Positions 50,166 to 58,921 are shown, counted from the stretch's first letter. The stretch: DNA of 64,000 nt from Methylobacterium hispanicum (GCF_022179285.1 NZ_BPQO01000008.1:1-64000); one strand, 5' to 3'. Notes: generated by a model from the sequence alone, not told the origin. Translations and numbers: made by a program.

Positions 50166-50273
50166 TCATACCCCTCACCCCAACCCTCTCCCTATGGGAG
50201 AGGGGGCGCGGCGCGGTTCCAGTGGCGATCGAGGAGACGACCCCCGCCATATGCGATCGCCCTGCTCTGCGGG
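50166..50273. repeat. C-rich repeat element, copy B-right (inverted)
   Basis: Reads CATACCCCTCACCCCAACCC, CTCTCCCTATGGGAGAGGGG, GCGCGG and ends CGCCATATGCGATCGCCCTG, the reverse of B-left. It ends about 33 bp before the hemJ stop. The remaining sequence 49787-50015 contains no supported gene. Confidence 0.75.
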
Positions 50274-50305
50274 GGAGGGAGTGCCGCGCGCCGAACGGCC
50301 CGAGC

Positions 50306-50737
50306 TCAGAACCCCGGCTTCACCACCGCCAGGATGACGATGCCGATCATCAGGAGCGTCGGCACCTCGTTGATCACCCGGTAGAATTTGTGTCCCCGCG
50401 TGTTCCGGTCGGCGGCGAAGTCCTTCACCGCGCGGGCGAGGAAGCCGTGCGCGCCGCTCATCGCCAGAACCAGCACGAACTTCAGCTGGAGCCAGAGGCT
50501 CGCGTAGTAGCCGCTCATCCAGGCCAGCGTCAGGCCGAAGACCCAGGTGGCGATCATGGCGGGCGTCATGATCGCCTTGAGCAGGCGCCGCTCCATCACC
50601 TTGAAGGTCGCCGACTGCGCCTCCGAGCCCGGCGGCAGGGCGGCGTGGTAGACGAAGAGCCGCGGCAGGTAGAGCATCGCCGCCATCCAGGCGATCAGCG
50701 CGATGACGTGGAGCGCCTTGATCCAGTCGTAGAGCAC
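50306..50737 (-). CDS. hemJ: protoporphyrinogen oxidase HemJ
   Basis: This 143-aa membrane protein has four helices and the family motifs WIKALHVIALIAWMAAMLYLPRL (split: KALHVI, WMAAMLYLPRL), FWLQLK-like LWLQLKFVL and YRVINEVPTL. HemJ oxidises protoporphyrinogen IX in heme synthesis in organisms without HemG or HemY. The GTG at 50737 has AGGGG nine bases upstream and begins VLYDWIKALHV; it lies five bases after the hemE stop, so both are co-transcribed. Confidence 0.92.
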   Translation of the reverse strand: MLYDWIKALHVIALIAWMAAMLYLPRLFVYHAALPPGSEAQSATFKVMERRLLKAIMTPAMIATWVFGLTLAWMSGYYASLWLQLKFVLVLAMSGAHGFLARAVKDFAADRNTRGHKFYRVINEVPTLLMIGIVILAVVKPGF

Positions 50738-50742
50738 CGGGA

Positions 50743-51894
50743 TCAGCCCCTGAGCCGCGCCAGCATCCGCTCCACATGCGCCACCGGCGTCTGCGGGGTG
50801 ATGCCGTGGCCGAGGTTGAAGATGTGGGGCACAGCCACCGTCGCCCGCAGGATCGCGTCCACCTCCGCGTCCAGCGCGTCGCCGCCCGCGATCAGCGTCT
50901 CGGGATGCAGGTTGCCCTGGGTCACGGTCGAGGCCGGCACGCGGGCGCGCAAGGCCGCGAGATCGACGCCCCAATCGACGCCCACCGCGTCGGCGCCCGT
51001 CTCCGGCACCACGCGGGCATGGCCGTCGAGCCCCGAGCCGCGGGCGAAGACGATGATGCGCGCGTCCGGCACCTCGGCGCGGACGCCCGCGATCATCCGG
51101 GCGATCGGGCGGAGCGACCAGCGCGTCAGCGCGTCCTCGGGGGCGTCCTCGGATGCCTCCGCGGGCAGCGCGCTCTCGGTGACGTCGCCGACCGGCTCGA
51201 CCGGATCGGTCGCGTCGCCGGGACGCGGTAGAGCCCGCGGCAGGGTGCCGGCATGCGACTCGAAGATCTGCACCGCGTCGGCGCCGGCCCGGAGCTGGCG
51301 GATGAGATAGGCGGTCTGCACCGCGACCAGCCGGTCGATCAGCGCGTCGACCAGCGCCGTGTCGCCCTCGGCGAGCGCCCGGGCCGGGGCGAGGTCCGGC
51401 GTGCCGCGCCCGCCGATCATGTAGCTCGCCACCGTCCAGGGCGCGCCGCAGAAGCCCAGCAGCGTGGTCTCGGCCGGCAGTTCCGCCCGCAGGCGCCCGA
51501 CCGTCTCGAAGACCGGCGCCAGATGGGCGAGCACCGCAGGGTCGTCGGCCCGCTTCAGGCGCTCGAACGCGGCCCGGCCGGTCATCGGGTCGAGGCGGGG
51601 GCCCTCCCCCTCCACGAAGCGCACGTCCTGGCCGAGCGCGTGCGGCACCACGAGGATGTCCGAGAACAGGATCGCCGCGTCGAAGCCGAAGCGGCGGATC
51701 GGCTGCAGCGTCACCTCGACGGCGAAATCGGGGCTGTAGCAGAGGTCGAGGAAGGAGCCGGCCTCGGCGCGCGTCGCCCGGTACTCCGGCAGGTAGCGCC
51801 CGGCCTGCCGCATCATCCAGGCGGGCGGGGGCGAGACTGCCTCGCCCGACAGCACCCGCATGAGCTTGCGGTTCGTCCCTTGAGCCTCTGCCAT
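50743..51894 (-). CDS. hemE: uroporphyrinogen decarboxylase with acidic insertion
   Basis: This 383-aa enzyme decarboxylates uroporphyrinogen III. AWMMRQAGRYLPEYR, AILFSDILVVPHALG and the HGITPQTP end are normal. Between IFESHAGTLP and SLRPIARMIA the protein carries an extra stretch of about 35 residues (219-253) rich in Pro, Asp, Glu and Ala, such as PRPGDATDPVEPVG, where relatives have a short loop. Family length is about 345, so the extra length is accounted for. It borders the oriC candidate. Confidence 0.95.
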   Translation of the reverse strand: MAEAQGTNRKLMRVLSGEAVSPPPAWMMRQAGRYLPEYRATRAEAGSFLDLCYSPDFAVEVTLQPIRRFGFDAAILFSDILVVPHALGQDVRFVEGEGPRLDPMTGRAAFERLKRADDPAVLAHLAPVFETVGRLRAELPAETTLLGFCGAPWTVASYMIGGRGTPDLAPARALAEGDTALVDALIDRLVAVQTAYLIRQLRAGADAVQIFESHAGTLPRALPRPGDATDPVEPVGDVTESALPAEASEDAPEDALTRWSLRPIARMIAGVRAEVPDARIIVFARGSGLDGHARVVPETGADAVGVDWGVDLAALRARVPASTVTQGNLHPETLIAGGDALDAEVDAILRATVAVPHIFNLGHGITPQTPVAHVERMLARLRG

Positions 51895-52096
51895 TCCGCT
51901 CCCCGATCGTGGCGCCCGAACCGGCGCCGTCTTTCCGAAAACTTCTCGCTCCCCGAGGGGCGGCGTCTCTCGAAGGCCCTCGGGCCGTCTGCCGGAAGGG
52001 CGCGACGGCTCCGTCCCCATCCCGGCCCTATCTAAGAGAAGAGAGATTCTAGGACTCTGTTTTTTCTATTGGAGGCTGGATGGCGGGACCGCAACC

Positions 52097-52105
52097 GTGT
52101 CCACA
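52097..52105 (+). promoter_or_regulatory. weak DnaA-box-like 9-mer
   Basis: GTGTCCACA matches TTATNCACA at seven of nine positions. It lies just after the AT-rich stretch. Confidence 0.4.
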
Positions 52106-52127
52106 GGCCGTCCCCGCCGCCACGGCG

Positions 52128-52142
52128 TTAAGAGGGCTTTAA
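52128..52142. promoter_or_regulatory. CtrA-box: TTAA-N7-TTAA
   Basis: TTAAGAGGGCTTTAA is a perfect TTAA-N7-TTAA full site for the cell-cycle regulator CtrA, which represses oriC firing in Caulobacter. It lies within the candidate oriC. Confidence 0.65.
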
Positions 52143-52331
52143 CAGGTTCGCTCTAATGTCCGGGATAGGCTCGGCCCCAGAAGGCCTTGCACGCGACGAC
52201 CGCCCGAGAGGCGCGCCCGCGTCCCGGATTCTCCCACGCGCCCGGATTCCGGGCCGCCGGCCGGCACGCCTGTTGAGCGCGGAGTCGATGGCCGGGACAG
52301 GGTCGGCGCTGGACCCGGCCGCCGGGGCATC

Positions 52332-52340
52332 CTATCCACA
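52332..52340 (+). promoter_or_regulatory. DnaA-box-like 9-mer
   Basis: CTATCCACA matches TTATCCACA at eight of nine positions. Confidence 0.6.
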
Positions 52341-52365
52341 TCTATCGACTCCCCTGACGGCTCCC

Positions 52366-52374
52366 GGTGGATAA
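52366..52374 (-). promoter_or_regulatory. DnaA-box-like 9-mer, inverted
   Basis: GGTGGATAA is TTATCCACC on the minus strand, eight of nine to the consensus. It is oriented against the 52332 box, 25 bp apart. Confidence 0.6.
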
Positions 52375-52445
52375 GAGCCTCTCATAGCACCCCCGCCGGC
52401 CGGGCGTTCCGTGAGAAGCTCCCAGCCGGGCCCTGAGGCGACCGG

Positions 52446-53276
52446 ATGAGCCGCAGCTACTTCCATCTCCACCTCGTCTCGGATTCCACCGGCGAGACCC
52501 TGATCAACGTCGGCCGGGCGGCCGCCGCCCAGTACGAGGGCGTCTCGGCGATCGAGCACGTCTACCCGCTGGTGCGCTCCGGCTCGCAGCTCGAGCGGGT
52601 GATCTCGGAGATCAAGGCGGCGCCGGGCCTCGTGCTCTACACCCTGGTCGGCGGCGACCTCGGCGAGCGCCTGGAGGGCGCCTGCCGCGAGAGCGGCTCC
52701 CCCTGCCTCTCGGTGCTGCAGCCGGTGCACGCGCTGCTGCAATCCTATCTCGGCGCGCCGGTGGCCGCGCGGCCGGGCGCCCAGCACATGCTGAACGCGG
52801 AGTACTTCAAGCGCATCGACGCGATGAACTTCACGCTGGCGCACGACGACGGCAACCTGCCGCACGATCTCGAGGAGGCGGACGTGATCCTGCTCGGGGT
52901 CAGCCGCACCTCGAAGACGCCGACCTCGATCTACCTCGCCAACCGCGGCCTGAAGACCACGAACCTGCCCCTCGTCCCCGGCGTGCCCCTGCCACCGGAG
53001 CTGGAGCGGGTGAAGCGCCCCCTGATCGTCGGCCTGTTCGCGAGCCCCGAGCGCATCGTGCAGATCCGCCAGAACCGGATCCTCAGCCTGCAGGCGGACG
53101 AGTCGACCACCTACGTGGACCGGGTCTCGGTGGCCGACGAGATCACGGCCTCGCGCCGGCTCTTCACCCGCAACCGCTGGCCGACCATCGACGTCACCCG
53201 CCGCTCCATCGAGGAGACGGCCGCCGCGATCCTCGACCTCTACCGCGACCACCGGCTGAAGTTCATCGCGTCGTGA
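52446..53276 (+). CDS. ppsR: pyruvate, water/phosphate dikinase regulatory protein (DUF299)
   Basis: This 276-aa bifunctional kinase/pyrophosphorylase switches PEP synthase or PPDK on and off. [12 protein letters not shown] at the start, and the P-loop [18 protein letters not shown] are diagnostic. [17 protein letters not shown] ending ([13 protein letters not shown]) is conserved. In Alphaproteobacteria this gene (RP001-type) borders oriC opposite hemE. A hairpin terminator follows. Confidence 0.95.
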   Translation: MSRSYFHLHLVSDSTGETLINVGRAAAAQYEGVSAIEHVYPLVRSGSQLERVISEIKAAPGLVLYTLVGGDLGERLEGACRESGSPCLSVLQPVHALLQSYLGAPVAARPGAQHMLNAEYFKRIDAMNFTLAHDDGNLPHDLEEADVILLGVSRTSKTPTSIYLANRGLKTTNLPLVPGVPLPPELERVKRPLIVGLFASPERIVQIRQNRILSLQADESTTYVDRVSVADEITASRRLFTRNRWPTIDVTRRSIEETAAAILDLYRDHRLKFIAS

Positions 53277-53288
53277 GGGTATGAGAAC

Positions 53289-53320
53289 GGCCCGGATCCT
53301 GTGATCGGGGGATCCGGGCC
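53289..53320. terminator. 11-bp hairpin after ppsR
   Basis: GGCCCGGATCC pairs perfectly with GGATCCGGGCC around a 10-base loop, 12 bases after the ppsR stop. The following TCGCTAAAT gives only a weak T-tract. Confidence 0.7.
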
Positions 53321-53377
53321 TCGCTAAATCTGTCCGCGGGGGGCGGGAGCCTTCGTGCGCCCTCCCCGTTGTCGCGC

Positions 53378-53722
53378 ATGTCCAACCTGATCCGCACCCT
53401 GCCGCTCCTCGCCTTGCTGGCGAGTCCCCTCCCGGCCGCCGCCGCGAGCTTTCCTTGCGACAAGGCCGAGACGCCCGACGAGACGGCGATCTGCAAGACC
53501 CTCCCGCTCAACGACCGCGACGTCGAGATGGCGACGCGCTTCGAGATCCTGAAGGAGGTGCTGCCGATGGGCGGGCGCACCAAGATGCAGGAGGACCAGG
53601 AGGCGTGGCTAAAGGAGCGCCGCGCCTGCGGGCCCGACGCCGCCTGCCTGCGCGACCTCTACGACGCCCGGCTCAAGACCCTGCGCGGCCTGATCTCGGA
53701 ATTCGCCAAGCAGGGGCAGTAG
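53378..53722 (+). CDS. DUF1311/LprI-like secreted protein
   Basis: This 114-aa protein has a signal peptide (LLALLASPLPAAAAS) then the DUF1311 pattern FPCDKAETPDETAICKTLPLNDRDVEM, with C-terminal ACGPDAACLRDLYDAR, giving four Cys. LprI-type proteins of this family inhibit lysozyme. The ATG is chosen over an upstream TTG. Three bases separate its stop from the convergent LysR stop. Confidence 0.85.
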   Translation: MSNLIRTLPLLALLASPLPAAAASFPCDKAETPDETAICKTLPLNDRDVEMATRFEILKEVLPMGGRTKMQEDQEAWLKERRACGPDAACLRDLYDARLKTLRGLISEFAKQGQ

Positions 53723-53725
53723 CAC

Positions 53726-54598
53726 TCAGCGGCCCGGTTCGGCGAAGGTCTCGCGCAGCGTCGCGGCCACGTGCTCGACCGCGGGACCGGCACCGACCCG
53801 CGGTGTCTGCAGAGAGAGCCGGAGGCTCGGCAGGGCCGGCAGACCGGCCGCCGCGCCGAGCGGCGCCAGCGAACCGGGCAGGCCGTGCGCGGTGCGCACC
53901 GTCACCCCGAGCCCGGCGGTGACCGCTGCCCAGAGGCCGGACAGGCTCGGGCTGCCGAAGCTCACCCGCCAGGGGATGCGCCGCGCGTCGAGAGCGTCGA
54001 GCGCGGCGCGACGGAACAGGCAGGGGGCATCGAGCAGGGCGAGCGGCAGCGGCGCGTCCGGCGGCGGCCCGGACCCGTCCCGCTTCCCGATCCAGACCAT
54101 CGGCAGTTCGAGCAGCGCCGCCTCCGGGCCGAGCGTCCCGTCCTCGTCCCAGAGCAGCGCGAGATCGAGCTCGGCGGCCTCGAAGGCCTCCCGGAGCCGG
54201 GCGTTGCAGGCCACGCGCGCGCTGACCCGGAGACCGGGATGCAGGCGCGCGAACCGGGACAGAGCGGCCGGCAGCCGCGTCTCGGCGAAATCCTGCGGCA
54301 GACCGATCCGGACCTCGCCCGACAGGGCGGGCGACCGCACGGCGGCGAGCGCGGCGTCGTTGAGGTCGAGCAGCCGCCGGGCGAAGCCCAGCAGCACCTC
54401 GCCCGCCTCCGTCAGGGCGAGACCGCGCCCCCGCTTCAGGAGCAGGGGCTGTCCGACCTGCTCCTCCAGCTTGCGCAACTGCAGGCTGACGGCGGAGGGC
54501 GAGCGGCCGAGACGCGCCGCCGCCCGGGCGTAGCCGCCGAGGTCGATGCCGGCCACGAAGGTGCGCAGCACATCCATGTCGAGGTTGGTCGGCAGCAT
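53726..54598 (-). CDS. LysR-family transcriptional regulator
   Basis: This 290-aa protein has the winged helix-turn-helix at residues about 7-66 (LRTFVAGIDLGGYARAAA, RLGRSPSAVSLQLRKLEEQ with L.. typical), then the PBP-like effector domain. It is divergent from a tautomerase-family gene across 124 bp, the usual LysR target arrangement, so the tautomerase is a probable target. The inducer is unknown. Confidence 0.92.
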   Translation of the reverse strand: MLPTNLDMDVLRTFVAGIDLGGYARAAARLGRSPSAVSLQLRKLEEQVGQPLLLKRGRGLALTEAGEVLLGFARRLLDLNDAALAAVRSPALSGEVRIGLPQDFAETRLPAALSRFARLHPGLRVSARVACNARLREAFEAAELDLALLWDEDGTLGPEAALLELPMVWIGKRDGSGPPPDAPLPLALLDAPCLFRRAALDALDARRIPWRVSFGSPSLSGLWAAVTAGLGVTVRTAHGLPGSLAPLGAAAGLPALPSLRLSLQTPRVGAGPAVEHVAATLRETFAEPGR

Positions 54599-54722
54599 CG
54601 AGACCGTTCGGTTCTGCTCAATTGACGCTTTGGAACTTCATGATTTTCGGGATGATCCTGCGGTTCTAGCGTGTTCCCGTCAACGGCCGCACGGGCGGTC
54701 TGCAGCAGCGGGACGACGCGTC

Positions 54723-55115
54723 ATGCCCTTCGTGAACCTGAAAGTTTCCCCCGGCCCCGACGCGGCGCGGACCGCACGCCTGCAGGCGGGCCTCACGGCG
54801 CTGATGCACGACGTGCTCGGCAAGAAGGCCGAGCTGACCGCCGTGCTGGTCGAGCCGGTGGCGGTTGCCGGCTGGACGGTCGGCGGGGCGGCGGTCGGAT
54901 GCGGTGCGCATCTCGACGCGAAGATCACCCGGGGCACCAACAGCGCGGAGGAGAAGGCCCGCTTCATCGCCGCCGCGCATGCGCTACTCGCCGAGGTGCT
55001 GGGGCCGGACCTGCCCCTGGCCACCTACGTCGTGGTGGACGAGGTGCCGGGCGAGGCCTGGGGCTATGCCGGCCTCACGCAGGCGCACCGGGCGGCCGAG
55101 CGCCGGGCGGCCTGA
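54723..55115 (+). CDS. tautomerase (4-oxalocrotonate/MIF-like) family protein
   Basis: This 130-aa protein begins MPFVNLKVSPGPDA, with the N-terminal Pro (after Met removal) that acts as the catalytic base in this superfamily. It is twice the length of the 62-residue canonical 4-OT and carries a second repeat (GGAAVGCGAHLDAKITRGTNSAEEKARF, shown in part as AHLDAKITRGTNSAEEK). Probably a regulon partner of the LysR gene. GGGACG precedes the ATG. Confidence 0.8.
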   Translation: MPFVNLKVSPGPDAARTARLQAGLTALMHDVLGKKAELTAVLVEPVAVAGWTVGGAAVGCGAHLDAKITRGTNSAEEKARFIAAAHALLAEVLGPDLPLATYVVVDEVPGEAWGYAGLTQAHRAAERRAA

Positions 55116-55136
55116 CCGCCGCTCTCCGCACGGCGG

Positions 55137-56144
55137 CTAGAGCCGCGCCAGCAACCGCTCGGCCAGCGGGTTCTCGGCCGCGAAGGCGTAGTCGATGCGG
55201 CGCACGCTGACCGCCCGCGCCCCGGCCCGCACCAGCGCGTCGGCGAGGTCGAACACCGCGGCCTCGGGGCAGCGCAGCACGATCTCGCCGTCCGGCCCCC
55301 GCGGGGCGCCGTAGGGCAACTCGGCCTCGTGCAGCCCCGCGATCGTCGCGAGGTCGATCGCGCCGTCCTCGGGCAGCCCGGCGCGCACCTCGCGGGTGGT
55401 GCGGGCGCGCTCCTCGGCGGCGATCCGGCCCATCACGGCCCGGAACGCCGCGCGCTGGCCCTCGCCCCAGGGGGCGTTCAGCGAGGCGACGAGGTTGGCC
55501 TCCGAGCGCAGGATGATCCCGTCGTCGAGGATCTTCAGGGCGTTGGCGGCCAGCGTCGCGCCCGTCGTGGTGATGTCCACGACGATCTCGGCCGAGCCCG
55601 CGGCCGGTGCGCCCTCGGTGGCGCCCAGGCTCTCCACGATGCGGTAGTCGGCCACCCCCTTCTCGGCGAAGAAGCGGCGGGTCAGGTTCACGTACTTGGT
55701 GGCGATGCGCAGGCGCCGCCCGTGGCGGGCGCGCATCTCGGCCGCGACCTCGTCGAGGTCGCTCATCGCGCGGACATCGATCCAGGCCTGGGGCACGGCG
55801 ACCACCACGGTGGCGTTGCCGAAGCCGAGCGGCGTCAAGAGCTCGACCTGCCCGCGCGCGTCGGGCAGGCTCTCGCGGATCAGGTCCTCGCCGGTGATGC
55901 CGAGATGGGCGGCGCCGGAGGCGAGCTGGCTCGCGATCTCGGAGGCCGAGAGGTAGCGCACCTCGACCCCCGGCACGCCGACGAGCTTGCCGCGGTAGTC
56001 GCGCGCGCCCGAGCCCTGCGCCAGCTTGAGCCCGGCCCGGCCGAAGAACGCGTTGGCGTTCTCCTGCAGCCGGCCCTTCGAGGGGACGGCCAGGACCAGG
56101 GGGTCCGCGAGGGGATCCGCGAGGGGATTCTCGGACAGGTTCAC
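55137..56144 (-). CDS. hisG: ATP phosphoribosyltransferase, catalytic subunit
   Basis: This 335-aa enzyme begins histidine synthesis. SKGRLQENANAFF and the late EIVVDITTTGATLAANALKIL segment are conserved. Start GTG at 56144 overlaps the hisZ stop (GTGA). After it the frame reads NPLADPLADPLV, encoded by tandem 12-bp repeats. The protein is longer than the short HisG form (about 230) by a C-terminal extension that includes VFDLADALVRAGARAVSVRRI. Confidence 0.94.
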   Translation of the reverse strand: MNLSENPLADPLADPLVLAVPSKGRLQENANAFFGRAGLKLAQGSGARDYRGKLVGVPGVEVRYLSASEIASQLASGAAHLGITGEDLIRESLPDARGQVELLTPLGFGNATVVVAVPQAWIDVRAMSDLDEVAAEMRARHGRRLRIATKYVNLTRRFFAEKGVADYRIVESLGATEGAPAAGSAEIVVDITTTGATLAANALKILDDGIILRSEANLVASLNAPWGEGQRAAFRAVMGRIAAEERARTTREVRAGLPEDGAIDLATIAGLHEAELPYGAPRGPDGEIVLRCPEAAVFDLADALVRAGARAVSVRRIDYAFAAENPLAERLLARL

Positions 56145-57271
56145 CGGGCCCCTCCCACCACGCGATCGACCCAGAAGGTGCAGCCCACCGCCGGCTGCGG
56201 CTCGGGCGCGCCGAGATGGGTCAGGAGCCCGTCGTAGCGCCCGCCGCCGACGAGGACGGGTGTCCCCGCGCCCCCCGTCACCTCGAAGATGAAGCCCGTG
56301 TAGTAGTCGAGGTTGCGCGCGAAGCCGCCGCTGAAGCGGAAGGCGTCGAGCGCGAGGCCGCGGGCCGCGATGAAGCCGTTGCGCTCCTCGAACAGGTCGA
56401 GCGCCGCCTCGAGCGCGCCATGCCGGAGGCCGGCCTCGGCGACCAGCGCGCGCAGATCGCGCGCCGCCGCGTCCGGGTCGCCCGCGATCGCGCTGTAGCG
56501 CTCGATCACCGCGCGGTTCTCGGCGTTGAGCCCGGCCCCGCCGCTCGCCTGGGCGGCGGCCTTGGCGAGGAAGCGCTCGGCGATCTCGCCGGCCGAGCGT
56601 CCGCCCACCGCCGAGATGCCGGCGATGGCCAGTACGTCCTCCACGAAGGCGCGCACGCCGCGCGGGTCCTGGCCCTGGATCGCCGCGAGCAGGCCCGCGT
56701 GCGGATCCTCGGGGGCGGCCGCGTTGACGAGGCCGTCGAGGGGCCGTCCGGCGGCGAGCGCGCGCAGCGTGCGCCGCTTGGCGGCCGGGGGCACGCCGAG
56801 CCCGTCGAGCAGCGCCACGGTGAGGCCCATGTCGCCGAGGCGGACATGCGGGCGCGCGTGGCCGAACAGCGCGAGGCCCTCCAGCGCCAGCCCCAGCACC
56901 TCCGCGTCCGCGGCCGGGATGTCGCCGCGCCCGATCGACTCGATGCCGGCCTGCAGGAACTCGTCCGGCTCGTCGGCCGCGAGGCGGAAGACGGGACCGA
57001 GATAGCCGTAGTCGGCGCCCCCCTCCGGGCGGGCGAGGTGCAGGCGGCAGACCGGAATGGTGAATTCCGGCCGTAGGCACATCTCGGCGCCCGAGACGTC
57101 CTGCGTCACGAAGATGCGCCGCCGGATGTCCTCGCCGGAGAGTTCGAGGAAGGGCTCGATCGGCTGCAGCACAGGCGGGGTCACCGGCGCGTAGCCGGCC
57201 GCCGTCAGATGCGCGAGCAGCTGCGCCTGCGCGGCCTCGTCCGCCCCCGTCTCCGCTTCCGGTCGTGTCAT
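56141..57271 (-). CDS. hisZ: ATP phosphoribosyltransferase regulatory subunit HisZ
   Basis: This 376-aa protein looks like a catalytically inert histidyl-tRNA synthetase: PVLQPIEPFLELSGEDIRRRIF, CLRPEFTIPVCR and [13 protein letters not shown] are present without the anticodon-binding C-terminus. It is required with HisG for activity and histidine feedback. The ATG at 57271 is used; an in-frame GTG is 9 bases upstream. It is in an operon order hisS-hisZ-hisG. Confidence 0.93.
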   Translation of the reverse strand: MTRPEAETGADEAAQAQLLAHLTAAGYAPVTPPVLQPIEPFLELSGEDIRRRIFVTQDVSGAEMCLRPEFTIPVCRLHLARPEGGADYGYLGPVFRLAADEPDEFLQAGIESIGRGDIPAADAEVLGLALEGLALFGHARPHVRLGDMGLTVALLDGLGVPPAAKRRTLRALAAGRPLDGLVNAAAPEDPHAGLLAAIQGQDPRGVRAFVEDVLAIAGISAVGGRSAGEIAERFLAKAAAQASGGAGLNAENRAVIERYSAIAGDPDAAARDLRALVAEAGLRHGALEAALDLFEERNGFIAARGLALDAFRFSGGFARNLDYYTGFIFEVTGGAGTPVLVGGGRYDGLLTHLGAPEPQPAVGCTFWVDRVVGGAR

Positions 57272-57373
57272 CGGCTCCACTCGCCCGTGTCCGGCGGCTC
57301 TGTAGCAACCGCTTCGTGGCTTGGCGACCGGCTTCTCGGAAGCTGGTCAATGCCGGCGCGCGAGAGGCGTCGC

Positions 57374-58921
57374 TCACCCCTCCGGGAAATGGCGGGCGAG
57401 CACCGCGCGCACCCGGGCGACCATCTCGGATTCGGCGCAGGAGAACTGTGCCGGCCGCGCGGCCTTCCACTCGGCGTTGCTGGCGATGCCTTCGGCCGCG
57501 CGCGCGCCCTCGATTAGGTCCTTGACCTGGACCTCGTTCGCCGCGCGCTCGTTCGAGCCCTGGATGATCGCCACCGGGGCGCGGCGGCGGTCGGCGTACT
57601 TCATCTGCGCCTTCATGCCGGCCCCGCCCAGATAGAGCTCGGCCCGGACGTTCTCGGCGCGCAGGGCCGCGACGAGACGTTGGTAGTCGGCTATGTTCTC
57701 GCGGTCGAGCACCAGAACCACCACCGGCCCGGGCTTCTTCGCCCCGCCGAGAAGCGGGCTGCCGACGAGCTGGAGCGCCGAGAACAGGCGCGAGACGCCG
57801 ATGGAGAAGCCGGTGGCCGGCACCGGCTCCGAGCGGAAGCGCCCGACGAGGCCGTCGTAGCGCCCGCCGCCCGCCACCGAGCCGAAGCGGACTACCTGGC
57901 CGTCCTCGTTGGTGACCGGGAAGGTCAGCTCCGCCTCGTAGACGGGCCCGGTGTAGTACTCGAGCCCGCGCACCACGCTGGCATCGGCCCGGATCCGGTC
58001 GTGGCCGTAGCCCGCCGCCTCGCAGAGCCGCATGATCGCGTGCAGCTCCGCGATGCCCTCCCGCCCCGTCTCGGAGGGGCCGACCACGTCCTGCCAGGAG
58101 CCGAAGAACTGCTCCCAGAAGGCGAGCCGGTCGGCGCCCGCATCCGCGGAGGGCTGGAAGGCCACGTAGGCCAGGATGCGGGCGATCTGCGCCTCGTCGA
58201 GGCCCGCGCCCTTGGTGAAGTCGCCGCTCTCGTCCTTGCGGCCGGCGCCCAGCAACTGGCGCACGCCGTCGGCGCCGAGGCGGTCGAGCTTGTCGATGGC
58301 GCGCAGCACCGTCAGGCGCTGGCCGGCCCGGTCGTCGCCCGCGAGCCCGATCGCCTCCATCACGCCGTCGAGCACCTTGCGGTTGTTCACCTTGACGACG
58401 AACTGGCCCGCGAGGCCGAGCTTCTCCAGCGTGTCGGCCATCAGCATGCAGGCCTCGGCGTCCGCGGCGACCGAGGAGGCACCCACGATGTCGGCGTCGA
58501 ACTGCATGAACTGCCGGAAGCGGCCCGGTCCCGGCTTCTCGTTGCGGAAAACGTAGCCGGCTCTAAAACTCCGGTAGGGCTTGGGCAGGGTGTCGTAGTG
58601 CTCGGCCACGAACCGGGCGAGCGGCGCGGTGAGATCGTAGCGGAGCGAGAGCCAGGATTCGTCGTCGTCTTGGAACGAGAACACGCCCGCGTTCGGCCGG
58701 TCGAGGTCGGGCAGGAACTTGCCGAGGCTTTCCGTATACTCGACGAAGGGCGTCTCCAGGGCCTCGAAGCCGTAGAGCTCGAAGGTCTGGCGGATGCGCT
58801 CCAGCATGCGGTGCTGGGCCGCGATCTCGTCCTCGCGCCGGTCGACGAAGCCGCGCGGAAGGCGGGGCTTCAGGGTGTCGGCCTTCTTCGGATCGGCCTT
58901 CGCGGCATCGGCCTTGGACAT
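57374..58921 (-). CDS. hisS: histidyl-tRNA synthetase
   Basis: This 515-aa class II synthetase has motif 1, motif 2 ([20 protein letters not shown]), HisA region [12 protein letters not shown], and motif 3 [12 protein letters not shown] with FSIGVSRL; the C-terminal anticodon domain starts near residue 400. A Lys/Ala-rich start ([19 protein letters not shown]) is short. It lies 102 bp upstream of hisZ in the same direction. Confidence 0.97.
   Translation of the reverse strand: MSKADAAKADPKKADTLKPRLPRGFVDRREDEIAAQHRMLERIRQTFELYGFEALETPFVEYTESLGKFLPDLDRPNAGVFSFQDDDESWLSLRYDLTAPLARFVAEHYDTLPKPYRSFRAGYVFRNEKPGPGRFRQFMQFDADIVGASSVAADAEACMLMADTLEKLGLAGQFVVKVNNRKVLDGVMEAIGLAGDDRAGQRLTVLRAIDKLDRLGADGVRQLLGAGRKDESGDFTKGAGLDEAQIARILAYVAFQPSADAGADRLAFWEQFFGSWQDVVGPSETGREGIAELHAIMRLCEAAGYGHDRIRADASVVRGLEYYTGPVYEAELTFPVTNEDGQVVRFGSVAGGGRYDGLVGRFRSEPVPATGFSIGVSRLFSALQLVGSPLLGGAKKPGPVVVLVLDRENIADYQRLVAALRAENVRAELYLGGAGMKAQMKYADRRRAPVAIIQGSNERAANEVQVKDLIEGARAAEGIASNAEWKAARPAQFSCAESEMVARVRAVLARHFPEG

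Larger units (their letters stand above)
51895..52445. other. candidate chromosomal origin of replication (oriC) between hemE and ppsR
   Basis: This 551-bp non-coding gap is AT-rich at 52026-52076 and carries DnaA-box-like and CtrA-like sites and six GANTC motifs at 52045, 52053, 52227, 52245, 52282 and 52347 (starts). The hemE/ppsR(RP001-type) setting is that of Caulobacter and Rickettsia oriC. It is an inference from site content and position; no functional evidence is available here. Confidence 0.7.

Noticed and set aside
56141..57271. A second histidyl-tRNA synthetase
   Set aside because: It lacks the anticodon-binding domain and sits against hisG, so it is HisZ.
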